From Henricia sp. BOLD:AAB3569 (lineage: Eukaryota > Echinodermata > Asteroidea > Spinulosida > Echinasteridae): DNA of 64,000 nt. Shown here one piece after another: positions 10,584-22,210 of this stretch; within the stretch, counting starts at the first letter, position 1, and each line of letters begins with the position of its first letter. The translations under genes and the position numbers were made by a program. Location of the stretch: NCBI GenBank assembly GCA_037783545.1, contig JBBELK010000832.1:62001-126000 (forward strand), read 5' to 3'. The notes beneath the pieces were generated by a model, which searched no databases, was not told where the DNA came from, and saw only the letters and a program-made list of their open reading frames with translations.

Positions 10584-13302
10584 CTCTACCTTTCAGTCCG
10601 GTTCACACTTCAGGTTAAATCAAAATTTGCGAACTAGATTAACTTGTGAATTTGTGATGTGAAAACATCTTTGTGATTCATGTTTCAAATTCGCATTCAC
10701 ATAAGAAATTTGCTTTTAGTTCAATCACATCAGAAATAATGTAATAAAATGTTTAAAACCAGGGAAAATGTGCATGCTGTAGTCAAAGCGGAAATTAGAG
10801 TTTACTCTGGCATTTCTTCATAACCAACACACAACATTTACTTGTTTATCAAACACCAGATTTTTTTCTTTGCCAGACGTTTTTCATTGCCAAAGCCTTA
10901 CAATTATAGTTGATATGGACCTCAAAAGTACATGGTGATGGTTTTCAATAATAAATTAATCATGCTGAATTTTAATCTTGAGAAATAAGACCTTTTGTTA
11001 TTCCTGCTTAAAAAACAAATCACGCCAACACATGGTATAAGAAGTAAAGATTGCACCAAAGCTGGATAAACATAGGTCTTCCTGTGTACTTGTATGCAGT
11101 GAGCTGAACTGTATTGCCTGCATTGCACCACAGCTCAGTACAGTTGGCTGCACGCCCACTGAGGTAACTATAGCAACGGCTTTTATCAGAAATCAACACA
11201 TGAATGGTTGCTAGGGCTCAACTGTGGGTTGACAAAAGATTTGCCCACACCTAAAAAGGGGGGAGAAAAAAAAAAGTACAAATGCTTGCGAACAGGAGCT
11301 ACATGTAGCAGGCAGATTGCGAAACATAAACATGAAAGGGGTTCTAGATGGGCGAGGGTTTAATAATGCATCAATGAGTATCAAGAGTTGCCATGGTAAC
11401 AAGAGCGTGGGACAGAGCCTGCCATTGGCAGTGTAGTGTGAAGCAAGAATTGAATAGCGTCTGTTTAATCACAGAGCGTAGTGATTTTTATTAAAAACTT
11501 CCAAGTTTCAGCACGTAATAAATGGAATTGTGTGGGATCGCCTTTTTAATTTTCAAACCCTCGATCCCAAGGACAAGCATTGAATTTTTTTATGCAAAGA
11601 TTTCAATGATTTTTTCCCTAAACGTTTAGAGACCACGATCATATTTTCTTCAAAATGCTTTTATCTTGCCTCAAAATAGAAAAACAATTCAAACTATGGG
11701 AATATGCAACATAGTTCCACACTAACCCAAAGGAATGGAGTTTACACTTTACATGTAGGGGAATACTCATGTTGCTTGGAAAATTCCTGGGGGAAAATGT
11801 CATTAGCTATGTCCGCATTGGACTAATTTTTAAGATCTTTGTAAATTTTACCAAATTTAGTCCAATGCGGACGGCCAGAAAACATCCAAAAGTGTCGACT
11901 GTCGATTGTAAGTTTCATGCTCCAACGCTGTAATTTGTACGGGGCAAGCTGTGTCGTGGAAAAATTACATTGCCAGTTTTACATCACTGAAAAGTCCCGT
12001 GCCGACGGGCATTGTAATGTAAAACCAATAGAACACATGTTGTGGTCATGTAACTTGTGTGTGGACCTGAATGGTGAGGTGACACATTTTATCCAGCTTC
12101 ATAAAACCCATTTCAATAAATACATTCGCATGGACTGCGTGGTATATGCAAATGCAATAATAATTCACATTAATATTTACTGGTAAATTGTAAATAAATT
12201 GTGAGCTGAAAAATATACTAAAAAGACACATGCATGACTTCAAGAATTAGATGAGTTCTCAATTTCTGATTCACATCGCAAAAATTATGTTTTACCGGTA
12301 ATTGTGGTTTTGCTTTAGTAACCCCACCAGTACAGGGCACCGACAGCCCCTAGTGTACCCTATTTTCAGACTAGTTCTCACCCAGGGTTGCCTCAAGAAA
12401 TTGGCCCCTACGGTACCTGTATAAAATAAAACCTACACAGACCGTATTGAATAGCCGTCATCTTTTTTTAGTTCGGTGAGGACATGCATGATTGCATATT
12501 TTGTGCTTAAGTACATTGTTGACCAATTTAAATAACAAAAGTTGCTCTACAAGACGGCAGCTATTTGATACTGTCTTCTATTACATGGAGAAGCTCATAG
12601 AAGTCCAGAAATATAGATTTGCAGTATCACTTGGTGCAAATTTGCATGCAACGTATACTATGTAGTTGCCTCCGAGTCCTTCATGTATTTCCTGTTTAAG
12701 CAAGTGTGTTTAAGTGTGTGATTACAGCAAGCCTAGTTTAACAAGCCGTTTTCAAATGCAAGGGTTGTCAACACAAGATCCAATTTAGGTTGGCTTCATG
12801 TTTGCACACAGAAAATTAATCACTGGCCTAGATCCAATAATCTGTGTATATTTGCATTAAGGATGGGTTGCATGAGGCAGAACAGGGGACACCATACACG
12901 TTCCCCAGCTACATTTGTCTGCGGTGTACTCAGCGCTAATGAAAGTGATTCGACCGCGATTTAAGGCAATATAAACGCATACAGACAATCCTTTTTCATT
13001 TTGCAAATTGTCCCCAATCCCCTCTGGCCTATCCTAGCCTATTAAATCCTGTTTTGGGAACCACGGTTTACAGGAAACAGACGTAGCTTGCAGTGATCAT
13101 TATATAAACCGGGTTGTCTGGAGAAAGCATCTGTTGGCATAGCAACATTAAGCTTTGGTTCACGACTGTGCTGTCTTCCTGATATGATGCCTATCAAACT
13201 CCTACATGTACTACATAATATACAGCACTTCACCTTGTTGAACAAAGGACACTGTACAAGTGTACCGTACATGTACCTGTACATGTACGCAGTCAAATCT
13301 AA
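10584..13302 (-). other. Putative 5' intron segment without a recognised gene
   Basis: Apart from the short MITE at 11809-11876 I see no repeats and no coding signal. GTTGCCATGGTAAC at 11387-11400 is a full X-box-like palindrome. The segment 10600-10740 has tandem-like GTGAATTTGTGATGTGAA words. Confidence 0.35.
11809..11876. mobile_element. GTCCGCATTGGAC-type MITE, short deletion copy
   Basis: Both termini (GTCCGCATTGGAC and GTCCAATGCGGAC) are present with only about 40 bases between them. Confidence 0.7.
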
Positions 13303-13703
13303 AGGCCTGTCTGCATTGGACTTTTCCTGGGAAAATTTACGGAGACGATGGGAGCTTTTCCCATTTTTAATCCAGTGCGGACGGCCTAGTAAGTTTTCCT
13401 CTCAGTAACTTTTCCCTAGTCCAGCAGTTACTTTTCCTGGTCAACTGCTGCCCAGGAAAATTGACCTGGTAACTTTTCCAGAGACGATAAGTCCAATGCG
13501 GACACATCGAGTTGGTAAAAGTGCTCTGGAAGCGTACGTCCGGGCCGTGAAGGTCATTCTGCGAAGGGACACTGCGCTTGCTCTCTCCCACGGTTTCAGT
13601 AAAATTGTATCGTGTCTAAAAAGTCCAAATGCGGACAGCAGTAAAATTAGCAATTTTTCATTTTACCATCGTCCCCGAAAAACAAGTCCAATGCGGACAC
13701 AGC
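13303..13703. mobile_element. GTCCGCATTGGAC-type MITE, copy 2 (best preserved)
   Basis: About 400 bp, from CCTGTCTGCATTGGACTTTT to AAGTCCAATGCGGACA. The same 13-bp word in both orientations also occurs internally (TCCAGTGCGGAC, TCCAATGCGGAC), so the element is built from several inverted sub-blocks. Confidence 0.8.
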
Positions 13704-14584
13704 TTATAAGAGGTTCTTGGGACATTTCAGATTACCTTGTTATAACAGGAACGGAACCTTGTATTATCAAGAATATGAACAATGAATAAAAAAGGATTGA
13801 GATCTTAGTGTTTTCTTGTTATAAGCAGAATGTTGTATTAACAGTGCTCTTATTATCAAGGTTCCACTGTATACACAAAATGTACAAAAATGTTTGTGAA
13901 TTTCTATGACAAATCTTTATTCCCGAGTTTCCTGGTGTTGTGTGGCTTGTTAGCAAATTTTTAATTTTTAATTCACAACAAATATTATTGATGACATCCA
14001 CAGAGAAAAATCAAGTTGTGATATTAATCTCCGTTGCATATTTTGTAAGTCCTGTAGACTTTTTACATGCACGGCATGAAACTTTGAACAACTGAACATG
14101 TCTCTAATGATTATCCTCAACACTCCTCAGTCCTCCAAAATCAATACGATTTTACATACACCCAAGGGAACTAACGTTAAAACTGATTTATATCAGAAAA
14201 AAATGTACTTAAAAAATAGCTAAGACATCCAGACATAAGTGATGCCCCCCTCCCCAATGATATGTTTAATATTGAAAGATTGCTAATGCTGTTTAGAATG
14301 TGTCGGTATTCTTAACCGTCAGACCAAATGACAACTATTAACATTCCACCAGATATCATGTTGCTCCTGGAAGAATTTACATTGCAGGTATCATGGTTGC
14401 TTGCTAGTACGTGGTTACTTTTTCAGCTGAACCTCTGCACAAGAAAACTGACAAAATCTAGTGTGAACAGCTCATCTCGGTAAAACTTCCCAAGAATGCG
14501 GTGTGCATCATCGGCCGTGAACACTGAGGGTTAAACCACACTGTATGAGTCAATTACTTCAACTCCATTAAACAAGCAATCAAT

Positions 14585-15085
14585 ATGGGCCTCATTGGAT
14601 TTGAACCCAAAACCCTTGACTCTCTGGGCAGATGCTCTGCCAACTGAGCTATGTACATAGTATGTTATAAGGCACAGTGGTATACTCCCTCAGGCTCTCC
14701 ACAAGACCTCCGACACTCCAGGCAGATGCTCTACCAGTTGAGGTACCGGTATGAGGCACAGTGGTACATGTATACTCTCAGGTTTTCCCAAGACCTCCGA
14801 CTCTCTGGGCAGATGCTATACCGGTTGAGCTATGAGGCACAGTGGTGTACTCTCTCAGGTTTTCCCCAAGACCTCCGACTCTCTGGGCAGATGCTCTACC
14901 AGTTGAGCTATGAGGCACAGTGGTATACTCGCTTAGGTTTTCCCCAAGACCTACGACTCTCTGGGCAGATGCTCTACCAGTTGAGCTATGAGGCACAGTG
15001 GTGTACTCCCTCAGGTTTTCCCCAAGACCTCCGAATCTCTGGGCAGATGCTCTACCGGTTGAGCTATGAGGCACAGTGGTACAGT
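14585..15085 (-). repeat. Tandem array of tRNA-like half-units (78-84 bp)
   Basis: The motif GGCACAGTGG recurs at 14671, 14755, 14836, 14914, 14992 and 15070, giving periods of 84, 81, 78, 78 and 78 bases. On the minus strand each unit contains TAGCTCAACTGGTAGAGC, a good pol III A box from a tRNA-like SINE head, followed by ATCTGCCCAGAGAGTC. Only the last unit (14585-14655) continues into a B box (GGGTTCAAATCC). The open frames through the array reflect a period divisible by three. Confidence 0.85.
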
Positions 15086-16273
15086 ATACTCCACAAATTT
15101 ATTAAAGCAATTGCATCAAATCAATGTGCAGACAGCAAAAAAATATCATCCACAGGAATTATAACCATCATCTCACTCGAATCCATCAGAAAAACAGACA
15201 ATGTCCGATGTTGCACTGAAAAACATTTACACTAAGTGAGCACCTACTGTACATGTATAAAAAGGCCTTCAATTAATTGGACCTTTACCGGAACTCTACT
15301 TGACAATCTGAAATCAATGAAGTAACAGCTCTTAAAACCTAGCAACACTGCCCGAAATTACTGTAACGTTTTAAAATAAAAGGTTATTGGAAATCAATAT
15401 TAGAGAGCTGCCAATGACCAGATGTCAGGTAAAAAAAACAACATAATGCTGCCACTTTGAAACAACCTAATGTGTGAAAACTTAGGAACTATTGACCAAG
15501 GTAATTCAATATTTTTGTGATATTTGGCCTTCACCAAAATATTTTCCAATTCTGCAACAATTTCAGATCATATTATGAATCCTTCTGTGAATCTTTTTTG
15601 TACTGTGCAAAATATTTTCCTACTCGTCTTCAAATTGATTAACGATTTTCCATTTTTTTCCCCCTTAAATTGTACATTATAAACACAATTCTAGCTGGAA
15701 GATATTAAATTACTGCAAAATATTATAGCCAAACCAAAATTCAATTTGTTTGCAGATACATATTCCTGAACGCGCGAGGGCACCGTCAAGTGGCCAGCGC
15801 CCATCACGCGTTATGTTCGAACACAAAACGAGCTATGTATGAACGCCCTCCAAACATTTACTTTTAATGGAAATCTGTGCCCGCACTCCGCATACGCAAC
15901 TTTTTCCCACGTACGGACATATTCCCCCATTTTTCACTGTCAGCTATGGCCATTTTCCCACAAATATCCTCGTTCGAGCGCCCTCACGCGTTTAGTAATA
16001 CGGGCTATTGCTGTGTTCTAGTCCAGAGAAATTATCCGAAATTACCAGTGGTCCACGATCAGTCGAAAATCAGGAGAATACTGAACATACGGTATTATAA
16101 ATCTATCTTGTTATGAAGAAGACTATTTTTAAGAAGACTTCCTAAAAAGCCTACACAAAGGTAACTGCACCAAATAAATCCATTATCAACCATTAGTAGT
16201 GACACACATGAATATTTTTATAGTTTGAAAACTTCCACATTCAGATTATGAAGTCATTTTCTGTCAAATGTCT

Positions 16274-16540
16274 TAAGCCGTGTCCGCAATAGACTTGTTT
16301 TTTGGGAGGTTTTACCGAAATGCCAGAGTGCCAGAGTGCTTTTACTGACCCACTGTGTCCGCATTGGACGTTTCGTCTCGGGAAAAGTTACCTGGAAACT
16401 TTTCCTGGCCAGAAAAAGTAACCGCTGGACTCGGGAAAAGTTCCTGAGAGGAAAACGTCCTGGGCTGTCCGCATTAGACTTAATGTGGGAAAAGTACCCA
16501 TCGTCTTTCCAAAAAAAGTACAATGCGGACAGGCCTTTAG
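16274..16540. mobile_element. GTCCGCATTGGAC-type MITE, internally rearranged copy
   Basis: Begins GTGTCCGCAATAGACTTG and ends ACAATGCGGACAGGCC. The internal blocks are in inverted order relative to 13303-13703. Confidence 0.7.
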
Positions 16541-16682
16541 AAAAAATGAGACATCCCCTCCCCCCAAAAATGGTCATGAGTATTACTTAAAACAGTGGTA
16601 CAGCCTTGGAAACAAAATTATTGAACCACCTACAACCCAACTTAACAAAAATAAGTACATAACAATTTGTTAAGGAATGCCT

Positions 16683-16936
16683 TATATGGGTCTTTCTATA
16701 AATTAGGGGGTCCAATGTTGGTGTCCCCCTTTACATTTTACATCTTGTTTTTGTAAATTTAGGACACATTCTTTAAATACTTTCCATCTCAAAGAGTAAG
16801 TACATAAAGTACAATTTATACAAAATGGTTTAAAAGCCATTTTAATGATTTTTGTACGAAAAATAACACATCAGGTGTAACGGGGGACACCAAATGTCAC
16901 ACTTTTGGACCCCTAATTTATAGAAAGACCCTTATA
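16683..16936. mobile_element. GGGTCTTTCTATAAATTAGG MITE, copy 1
   Basis: About 30-bp inverted termini (ATATGGGTCTTTCTATAAAT and the complement near 16930). 254 bp, with strong similarity to 34429-34683 along its length. Confidence 0.82.
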
Positions 16937-16999
16937 GCAATATTTGATGCCAGGTAAGCCTCCTGAGCTAATGACTTTTGTCTAAGACCAAACATCATT

Positions 17000-17340
17000 T
17001 AACATAAGCCCGGTTGCTGCCGAAGAGGAGGTCTCCACACCTCTAGTACAGAAAGCCAAATTGCAGTATATGCCTAATCAGCTTCCAGCATTTCCCAAAG
17101 GACCATGGGAGGTGATGCAGCATGGATGCCATTATTTTCTCACACTTAGAGAAATGAGATCCATAATCGTATTTTAACCAAAGTCTCTACAGGGAACTGG
17201 ATAATCCATAAATCAGAGCGTAGCTTTCCCAGGTCATTTCAGCATGAGTAATTACCACAATAGAGGTGCTCCTAGCTCGCTCTATAAAATACGGTACTTA
17301 TTTTGCATGCTTCTGCAGTTTCAGAATTACCTTGCATGCT
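17000..17340. promoter_or_regulatory. Repeat-free block, possible conserved noncoding element
   Basis: Balanced base composition, no inverted repeats, no relatives in the window, and several homeodomain-like words (GAGTAATTACC, CCATAAATCAG). Open frames are short. A regulatory role is inference from composition only. Confidence 0.22.
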
Positions 17341-17639
17341 CTCTCTCTCTCCACCAAACATACAAGCCCTGTGTGTAATCCCACAGTAAAGAAATTCTGC
17401 TAAAAATAAACTGCATATGGAGAAATTAATTCATTTCTATAATTATAATTTTTGGCTAAAATGAAGTTAGACTATTTTGAGTCCAATGTCTGAACACACC
17501 AATAAACTCTAAAAAATTGCAGCAAAAAAGGGCACAAAAATCAAACATTTGGCAACTACATGCAAGACCACAGTCTTTGTGGCCTTTTGAAATTTCCATT
17601 TCTGGTACAACTGAAACGAAAAATATTCAAATAATACAT

Positions 17640-17995
17640 TGTATACTGAGCAACACAAACAATTGTTTACACTTTTTGATTGAAAAATACAGTCAATCTG
17701 AGAATGAGAATTTTCAGCACACAGATGTTTTATGCAGTCGTGCATAATGAAGCCGTTACGAATATATGTTTCGATGTCAACTTAAAGGCACAGGCTCGTC
17801 AGCAATGCGCGCGACAAATTCGTGCCACGAAATATGTAGCTCCATAGCAAAGGCACGGAGCTGCGTATTTCGTGGCACGAATTTAACGCGCGCGCATTGC
17901 TGACGAGCCTGTGCCTTTAATTACAAAAGAAATTTTCAAATTTTTATTTAAACTGAAAATTTGCATTTCTTTTGTTGCTCGGTATACATATACAG
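17640..17995 (+). repeat. Dispersed repeat, copy with MITE insertion
   Basis: Outside the MITE this sequence matches 33215-33425 in direct orientation: TTGATTGAAAAA, GAGAATGAGAATTTTCAG, TGCATAATGAAGCCGTTA, then ATTACAAAAGAAATTTT and TTTGTTGCTCGGTAT. Family unknown. Confidence 0.7.
17782..17920. mobile_element. piggyBac-like palindromic MITE, copy 2
   Basis: Bounded by intact TTAA on both sides, with termini AGGCACAGGCTCGTCAGC and the exact complement. Flanking DNA is related to 33215-33425, which lacks the insertion and has a single TTAA at the equivalent point (33356-33359), supporting TTAA-targeted insertion. Confidence 0.85.
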
Positions 17996-18444
17996 AAGCT
18001 GTACATGTATGTTACTTACCCATGCATGCTTTGTCAAAAAAATATTAGTACAAGACATACTATGTATGTGTACAGTACAAAGTAAATGGTCTTTGTTTGA
18101 AGGAGCATGTCCAAATATGGCCCATGGAATTCCAACATGCTGGTAGACACGTGGGTAGAAGCTCAACTGTTTTGACTATACCCGGTAATCCTAAAGAAAT
18201 GCTGTGCAATAGAGCCTGCAACAGAGTACATGGGTTTATACCAGCAAAAATACGTTTCCATAGTTACAGACCTTTATAACTTATACAGGTTCTATTTGCC
18301 TACATGTATGTATGGTACATACACCTGTATGGTTTATATGTGTTGATTGGTGGCCTTGGTAAACAATAATTAAATAAAGTTCACCTGGATCATTGTATCT
18401 TCATTTCGAAGCAGCCAGATGTTATCACATTTAAACAGTAACAG

Positions 18445-18688
18445 TACAGTTGTAGTCAGAAGTTTACATATAACTGTGTTAAAACTGGTGTGCTTAAACT
18501 TGCGTTGTCACCATTTTTGTAACAGTCTTTTGTAAAGTCGTAATTTTGTGGAATTCATCACATGCTTGCAGTACTTAAAACATAGCTTGCACACCTTGCA
18601 ATGGTTCGGGTAGTCCTGTTTACCATTTTGGGTGAGGATGATACTTGATAGTGGTGTACATGTATGTAAACTTCCGACTTCAACTGTA
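18445..18688. mobile_element. Tc1/mariner MITE with Sleeping Beauty-like termini
   Basis: The left end TACAGTTGTAGTCAGAAGTT and right end AACTTCCGACTTCAACTGTA are inverted repeats closely resembling the termini of the salmonid Tc1-like Sleeping Beauty family (CAGTTGAAGTCGGAAGTTTA). TA flanks both sides. It is 244 bp and carries no transposase. Confidence 0.8.
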
Positions 18689-19796
18689 CATATACAGGCA
18701 ATGTACTGCTTTGCATAATGTGTACTGTTTTCCCAAAACTTACATGTATATCCAACTGCTATAACAAAAATATTGTTCATATACATAACTTATACTCCTA
18801 TTTCCTGCATCAACTTTCCTGTTAACTGTATGTATCAGGTTGGTTTCCTAAAACTGAAATCTATCGCGCCTTGTCTAAACATCAAAAAAATGTTTAGACA
18901 GTTTCTTTCGTATTTAGAATATTTCTGTTAAAAGTATAATCTGGAGCTTGTTTCAGTTATCAAACAAGACTCGGTGAAAAGCGTCTTTGCGATAGTTACA
19001 TGTACTTCATATATTTATACAGGGTTAGCTCAAACAGCAGAAGCTGATTTCCATTGAGGCCCTGTTTTGGTTATAAAACTATATATATAAGGCATTAAAA
19101 ATTATAGGAAAAAATAGAAGAGAGCTTATACTTGTTAGTGTACAGTATGCTTAAATATCCACAGGAACCCCCTGAAAAGGTCTTAAAGGCCCTGTAGATG
19201 ATCTGTTTTTGAGCGATTCTGCGAATAAAACCATTATAAATCAAAAGAAAGACATCAACAAACTCATCCGAAGAAATTTCAGCTTTGTCAAATGTACCAC
19301 GTTTAAAAAAACCATGAACATCCATATGCATTTTCCTGGTCTTGGCGGAGTGTTTCAAATATTCGTTCTCAGTTGATCGAGTATTATGTGGCTTGCGTCA
19401 TGCACTCTGTGGCGCACATACTGCGTGTGCGCGCGATCCATAAAAATACATCGCGTTGGAACACGCACACGCAGTACACAGCGCCCATGCATTTTTAACC
19501 TCGTAGATGCGAACCAAAAATAAGTAAATCGTTTGCAAACGATCTAAATAATTTAATCTTTACGGATTATTTTCTGGTAAAATTATATCATTTTGAGCGA
19601 AAACCTTTCATTGGATAGTTGCTATTAATTCAATCTTTACTTTCAGAACTGTTCCCCTGTAAACTCGTCGATTACTTTTTGGGGTCATTGCAAATGATTC
19701 CACTGGGCCTTTAAGATTATTGTGAAACCCCTGGAAATGATCTAACCTAACTTGAGTTGAACAATAAATCATACCGGTACATACATGTAGGTCTTC

Positions 19797-19895
19797 ATCA
19801 GGATTTAAACACGAGACTCTAACACATTGGGCAATCGATGCTCTACCAGCTGAGCTATGAGTATGAAGCAATGGCATACTCCCTCAGGTTTTCCC
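19797..19895 (-). mobile_element. tRNA-like SINE head, single copy
   Basis: The minus strand has CATAGCTCAGCTGGTAGAGC and GTGTTTAAATCCTGATG. Same family as the array at 14585-15085, including CTCCCTCAGGTTTTCCC next to it. Confidence 0.65.
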
Positions 19896-19987
19896 AAATT
19901 TGCACGGTTGCGCAACTGACCAATGTAATAATGAACAAAATATTTGGTATTGTGCCTAATCACCATGGAAATGAAAACCAAACGTGG

Positions 19988-20413
19988 TATTGATTGCTTT
20001 CGATGACGTAGAACATCCGGGAATGTGTGGTGGTCAACAATCACGCGCGTACACGCGCACGCCAATAGATGCACATGAACACGCGTAAAAAGTACTCACC
20101 AGCGTATTTTCATTCGAAGATGCCGCACGTGGGATTTGTGATACGTTCAAATTATTGAGCATGCACTCGGCTTGTAAAAACAAAAGTGCTTTTACTTGAT
20201 CGCGATGTTTAGCTTGAACAAATGCGTTTTTATCTTTCTCGATACAACAGCCATGGTGCAACAACATAAAGCTAGTTCAAGAAACAGAGGTAAGTGCAAC
20301 CAATGCGCTTTTCTTGCTCTTTTTGCAGATCATTACTCGAGCCACGCGGGTCATGAAAAATGCCCACCAAAATGGTGGAAGGAAGAGGTGACGTCACCGG
20401 AAAGCAATCAATA
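19988..20413. mobile_element. TTGATTGCTTTC-terminal MITE, copy 1
   Basis: TATTGATTGCTTTCGATGAC at the left and GTCACCGGAAAGCAATCAAT at the right, with TA on both sides. It aligns in reverse with 24739-25175. A 72-residue open frame (20196-20414) recurs in the other copy, with an extra Thr-Cys pair there. This copy also contains GTAAGT and a pyrimidine-rich TTTTTGCAG 39 bases apart, an intron-like arrangement that is probably too short to splice. Confidence 0.78.
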
Positions 20414-20424
20414 AGGGAAAAATC

Positions 20425-20545
20425 ATGGTCCTCATCCGGATTCAAACCCGAGGCCTCTAGCACACTGGGAAGATGCTCTACGAGCCGAGCTGTGAGGCAC
20501 AGTGGTACACGTACATATATTCCCTCAGGTCCCCCTAAGAACCTA
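20425..20545 (-). mobile_element. tRNA-like SINE head, single copy
   Basis: The minus strand shows GGCTCGTAGAGCATCTTCCC and GGGTTTGAATCCGGATGAGG. The plus-strand neighbour GAGGCACAGTGG links it to the array family. Confidence 0.65.
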
Positions 20546-20994
20546 ACTTTTTCTCTCGGTGTTGCGTGTGTAAATGATCAAAGTAACAAATGAGTTGGAA
20601 ATGATTTAGTGGGGCTCCAAACGGATGGTGCTTAGTTTATTATAACAGACATAATGTCACACCTCTGGTGCAGCTATGCTTGCAGCTCTAGACAATCAGG
20701 CGGCGCAGAAATCATATCAGGCGGTGCAACATCATTTATTACGTTGAAGGAAATGAGCAATGATGCAGCAATTCAATGAGACACGAATATAGGGGGTTCA
20801 GCTTCAAAGACTTAAAAACAATGAAAAAGATTTTGAGCAAAGATTTGATTTAAGGAAAGTCTTGTACAGCCAAGTGTATTTTTCCAGTCAAATCCCAATG
20901 AGGCCCATGCATGTGATTTTTCTTTCATCTTACATTTTGGCATTTCATTTCAATGGTGATTTAACAGGCACCATACCGAATATTGTGTTTGTTA

Positions 20995-21070
20995 CTTTGC
21001 TGGTAGAGCATCTGCCCAGAGAGTCAGAGGTCTCGGGTACAAATCCCGATGAGGCCCGTATGATTTCTCT
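20995..21070 (+). mobile_element. tRNA-like SINE head fragment
   Basis: TTGCTGGTAGAGCATCTGCC, AGAGAGTCAGAGGTCTCGGG and TACAAATCCCGATGAGGCCC on the plus strand. The A box is truncated. Confidence 0.6.
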
Positions 21071-21951
21071 CATTTTTGGAAAGCTGAAATACTTTTTAGG
21101 TTTTTTTTTCTGAAAATATTTTTATCCATGTTTTAGACAGTCGTCATTAGGTTTTTGAATTTTATGGTGATTTTCTTTTCCTCCGTTTGTTTCAGGAAAT
21201 TTGTGAAAGGAAGTCATGTATTGTGGTTCTTTGTACGTATGTAGCCGTCTCCATAGAGATGACACTTGACCGCAATAATGGCTGATAACAGAAATGGCAC
21301 CGCAAGCTTCCTGTAGGATACAGTAGATATATGTACATGTACTACATACAAAATTATTATTAGCTAATGTTGGCCAAAAGTACAATTTTGGCTATAATTC
21401 TCAGCAACTTGTTACAGAAAATTATTTGTATATTATGCAAATAACTAAGAACATGATTTGTTTCGATTTTTCCTGGAATGTTCTTTGTCATACAATGTAA
21501 ACAATTGAGACAATAAAGCAAAGTTTTGGGAAAACCCCCCAAAAAAAAATCAAATTTCTGAGTTAATACAAAAAAATGCATTTTGGCTAATATTGAAATT
21601 TGTCACCTGAAACCCCAAGTACAAACTCTTATTCTAGGCTTTCTAGCACTGTAGATTCAACTAATGCGAGCCTTACGTATATCCTCTGAACACAACAGCC
21701 AATGCATCCACAATGAAAAAACTTGCATAGAAAAAGCTTTATTTCAGAACGAGCTTTACATACACTACTCACAGATATTGTAGGGTGTACGTAGATATTT
21801 TATTGAGGGTGTGAATTCCTCTTGAATAATTTTGTATATGATTAGACAATTGTATCTGCATGACAGACACACCTTCTCACAGGAATAGGTGAAAACAGTC
21901 ATTTGAAAAAAAGAAATCCTAAAATTTACAACATACCAATATCCCTAACTT

Positions 21952-22210
21952 ATGCACCTATAAATTGTTCCCCCCCCCCCCCCTCCCGGGCTACCCCACC
22001 TAAGAGGTGGGGATTGTCACTTTTTGCGTGACAAAATCCCCACCCCTGGGGCAACATTTAGGTGACAAAAATCCCCACCCTCGGGTGCAAAACATGCGAA
22101 AAAATGCACAGAAAATAGGCCAAATGCCCCATGAAAAATGTGACCAAACCCCCACCTAGGGGGTGGGGTAGCGCGGGGGGCGGGGGGGGAAACAATTGAT
22201 AGGTGCATTA
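21952..22210. mobile_element. C/G-tract MITE, copy 1
   Basis: The ends are TATGCACCTATAAATTGTT and AACAATTGATAGGTGCATTA, an inverted pair. A run of 14 C follows the left end and a G-rich run precedes the right end. The interior has repeated CCCCACC words in both orientations. No coding potential. Confidence 0.75.

Noticed and set aside
14651-15235. 194-codon open frame as a repetitive protein
   Set aside because: It runs through a 78-bp tandem array of tRNA-like SINE fragments. The frame stays open because 78 is divisible by three.
20278-20322. Real 39-bp intron in the element at 19988-20413
   Set aside because: GTAAGT and TTTTTGCAG are present, but 39 bp is below usual metazoan minimum size and the relative at 24739-25175 does not keep the acceptor.
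19797-21070. Cluster of tRNA genes
   Set aside because: Three heads of the same SINE family as the 14.6-kb array, with degraded stems and shared SINE flanks.
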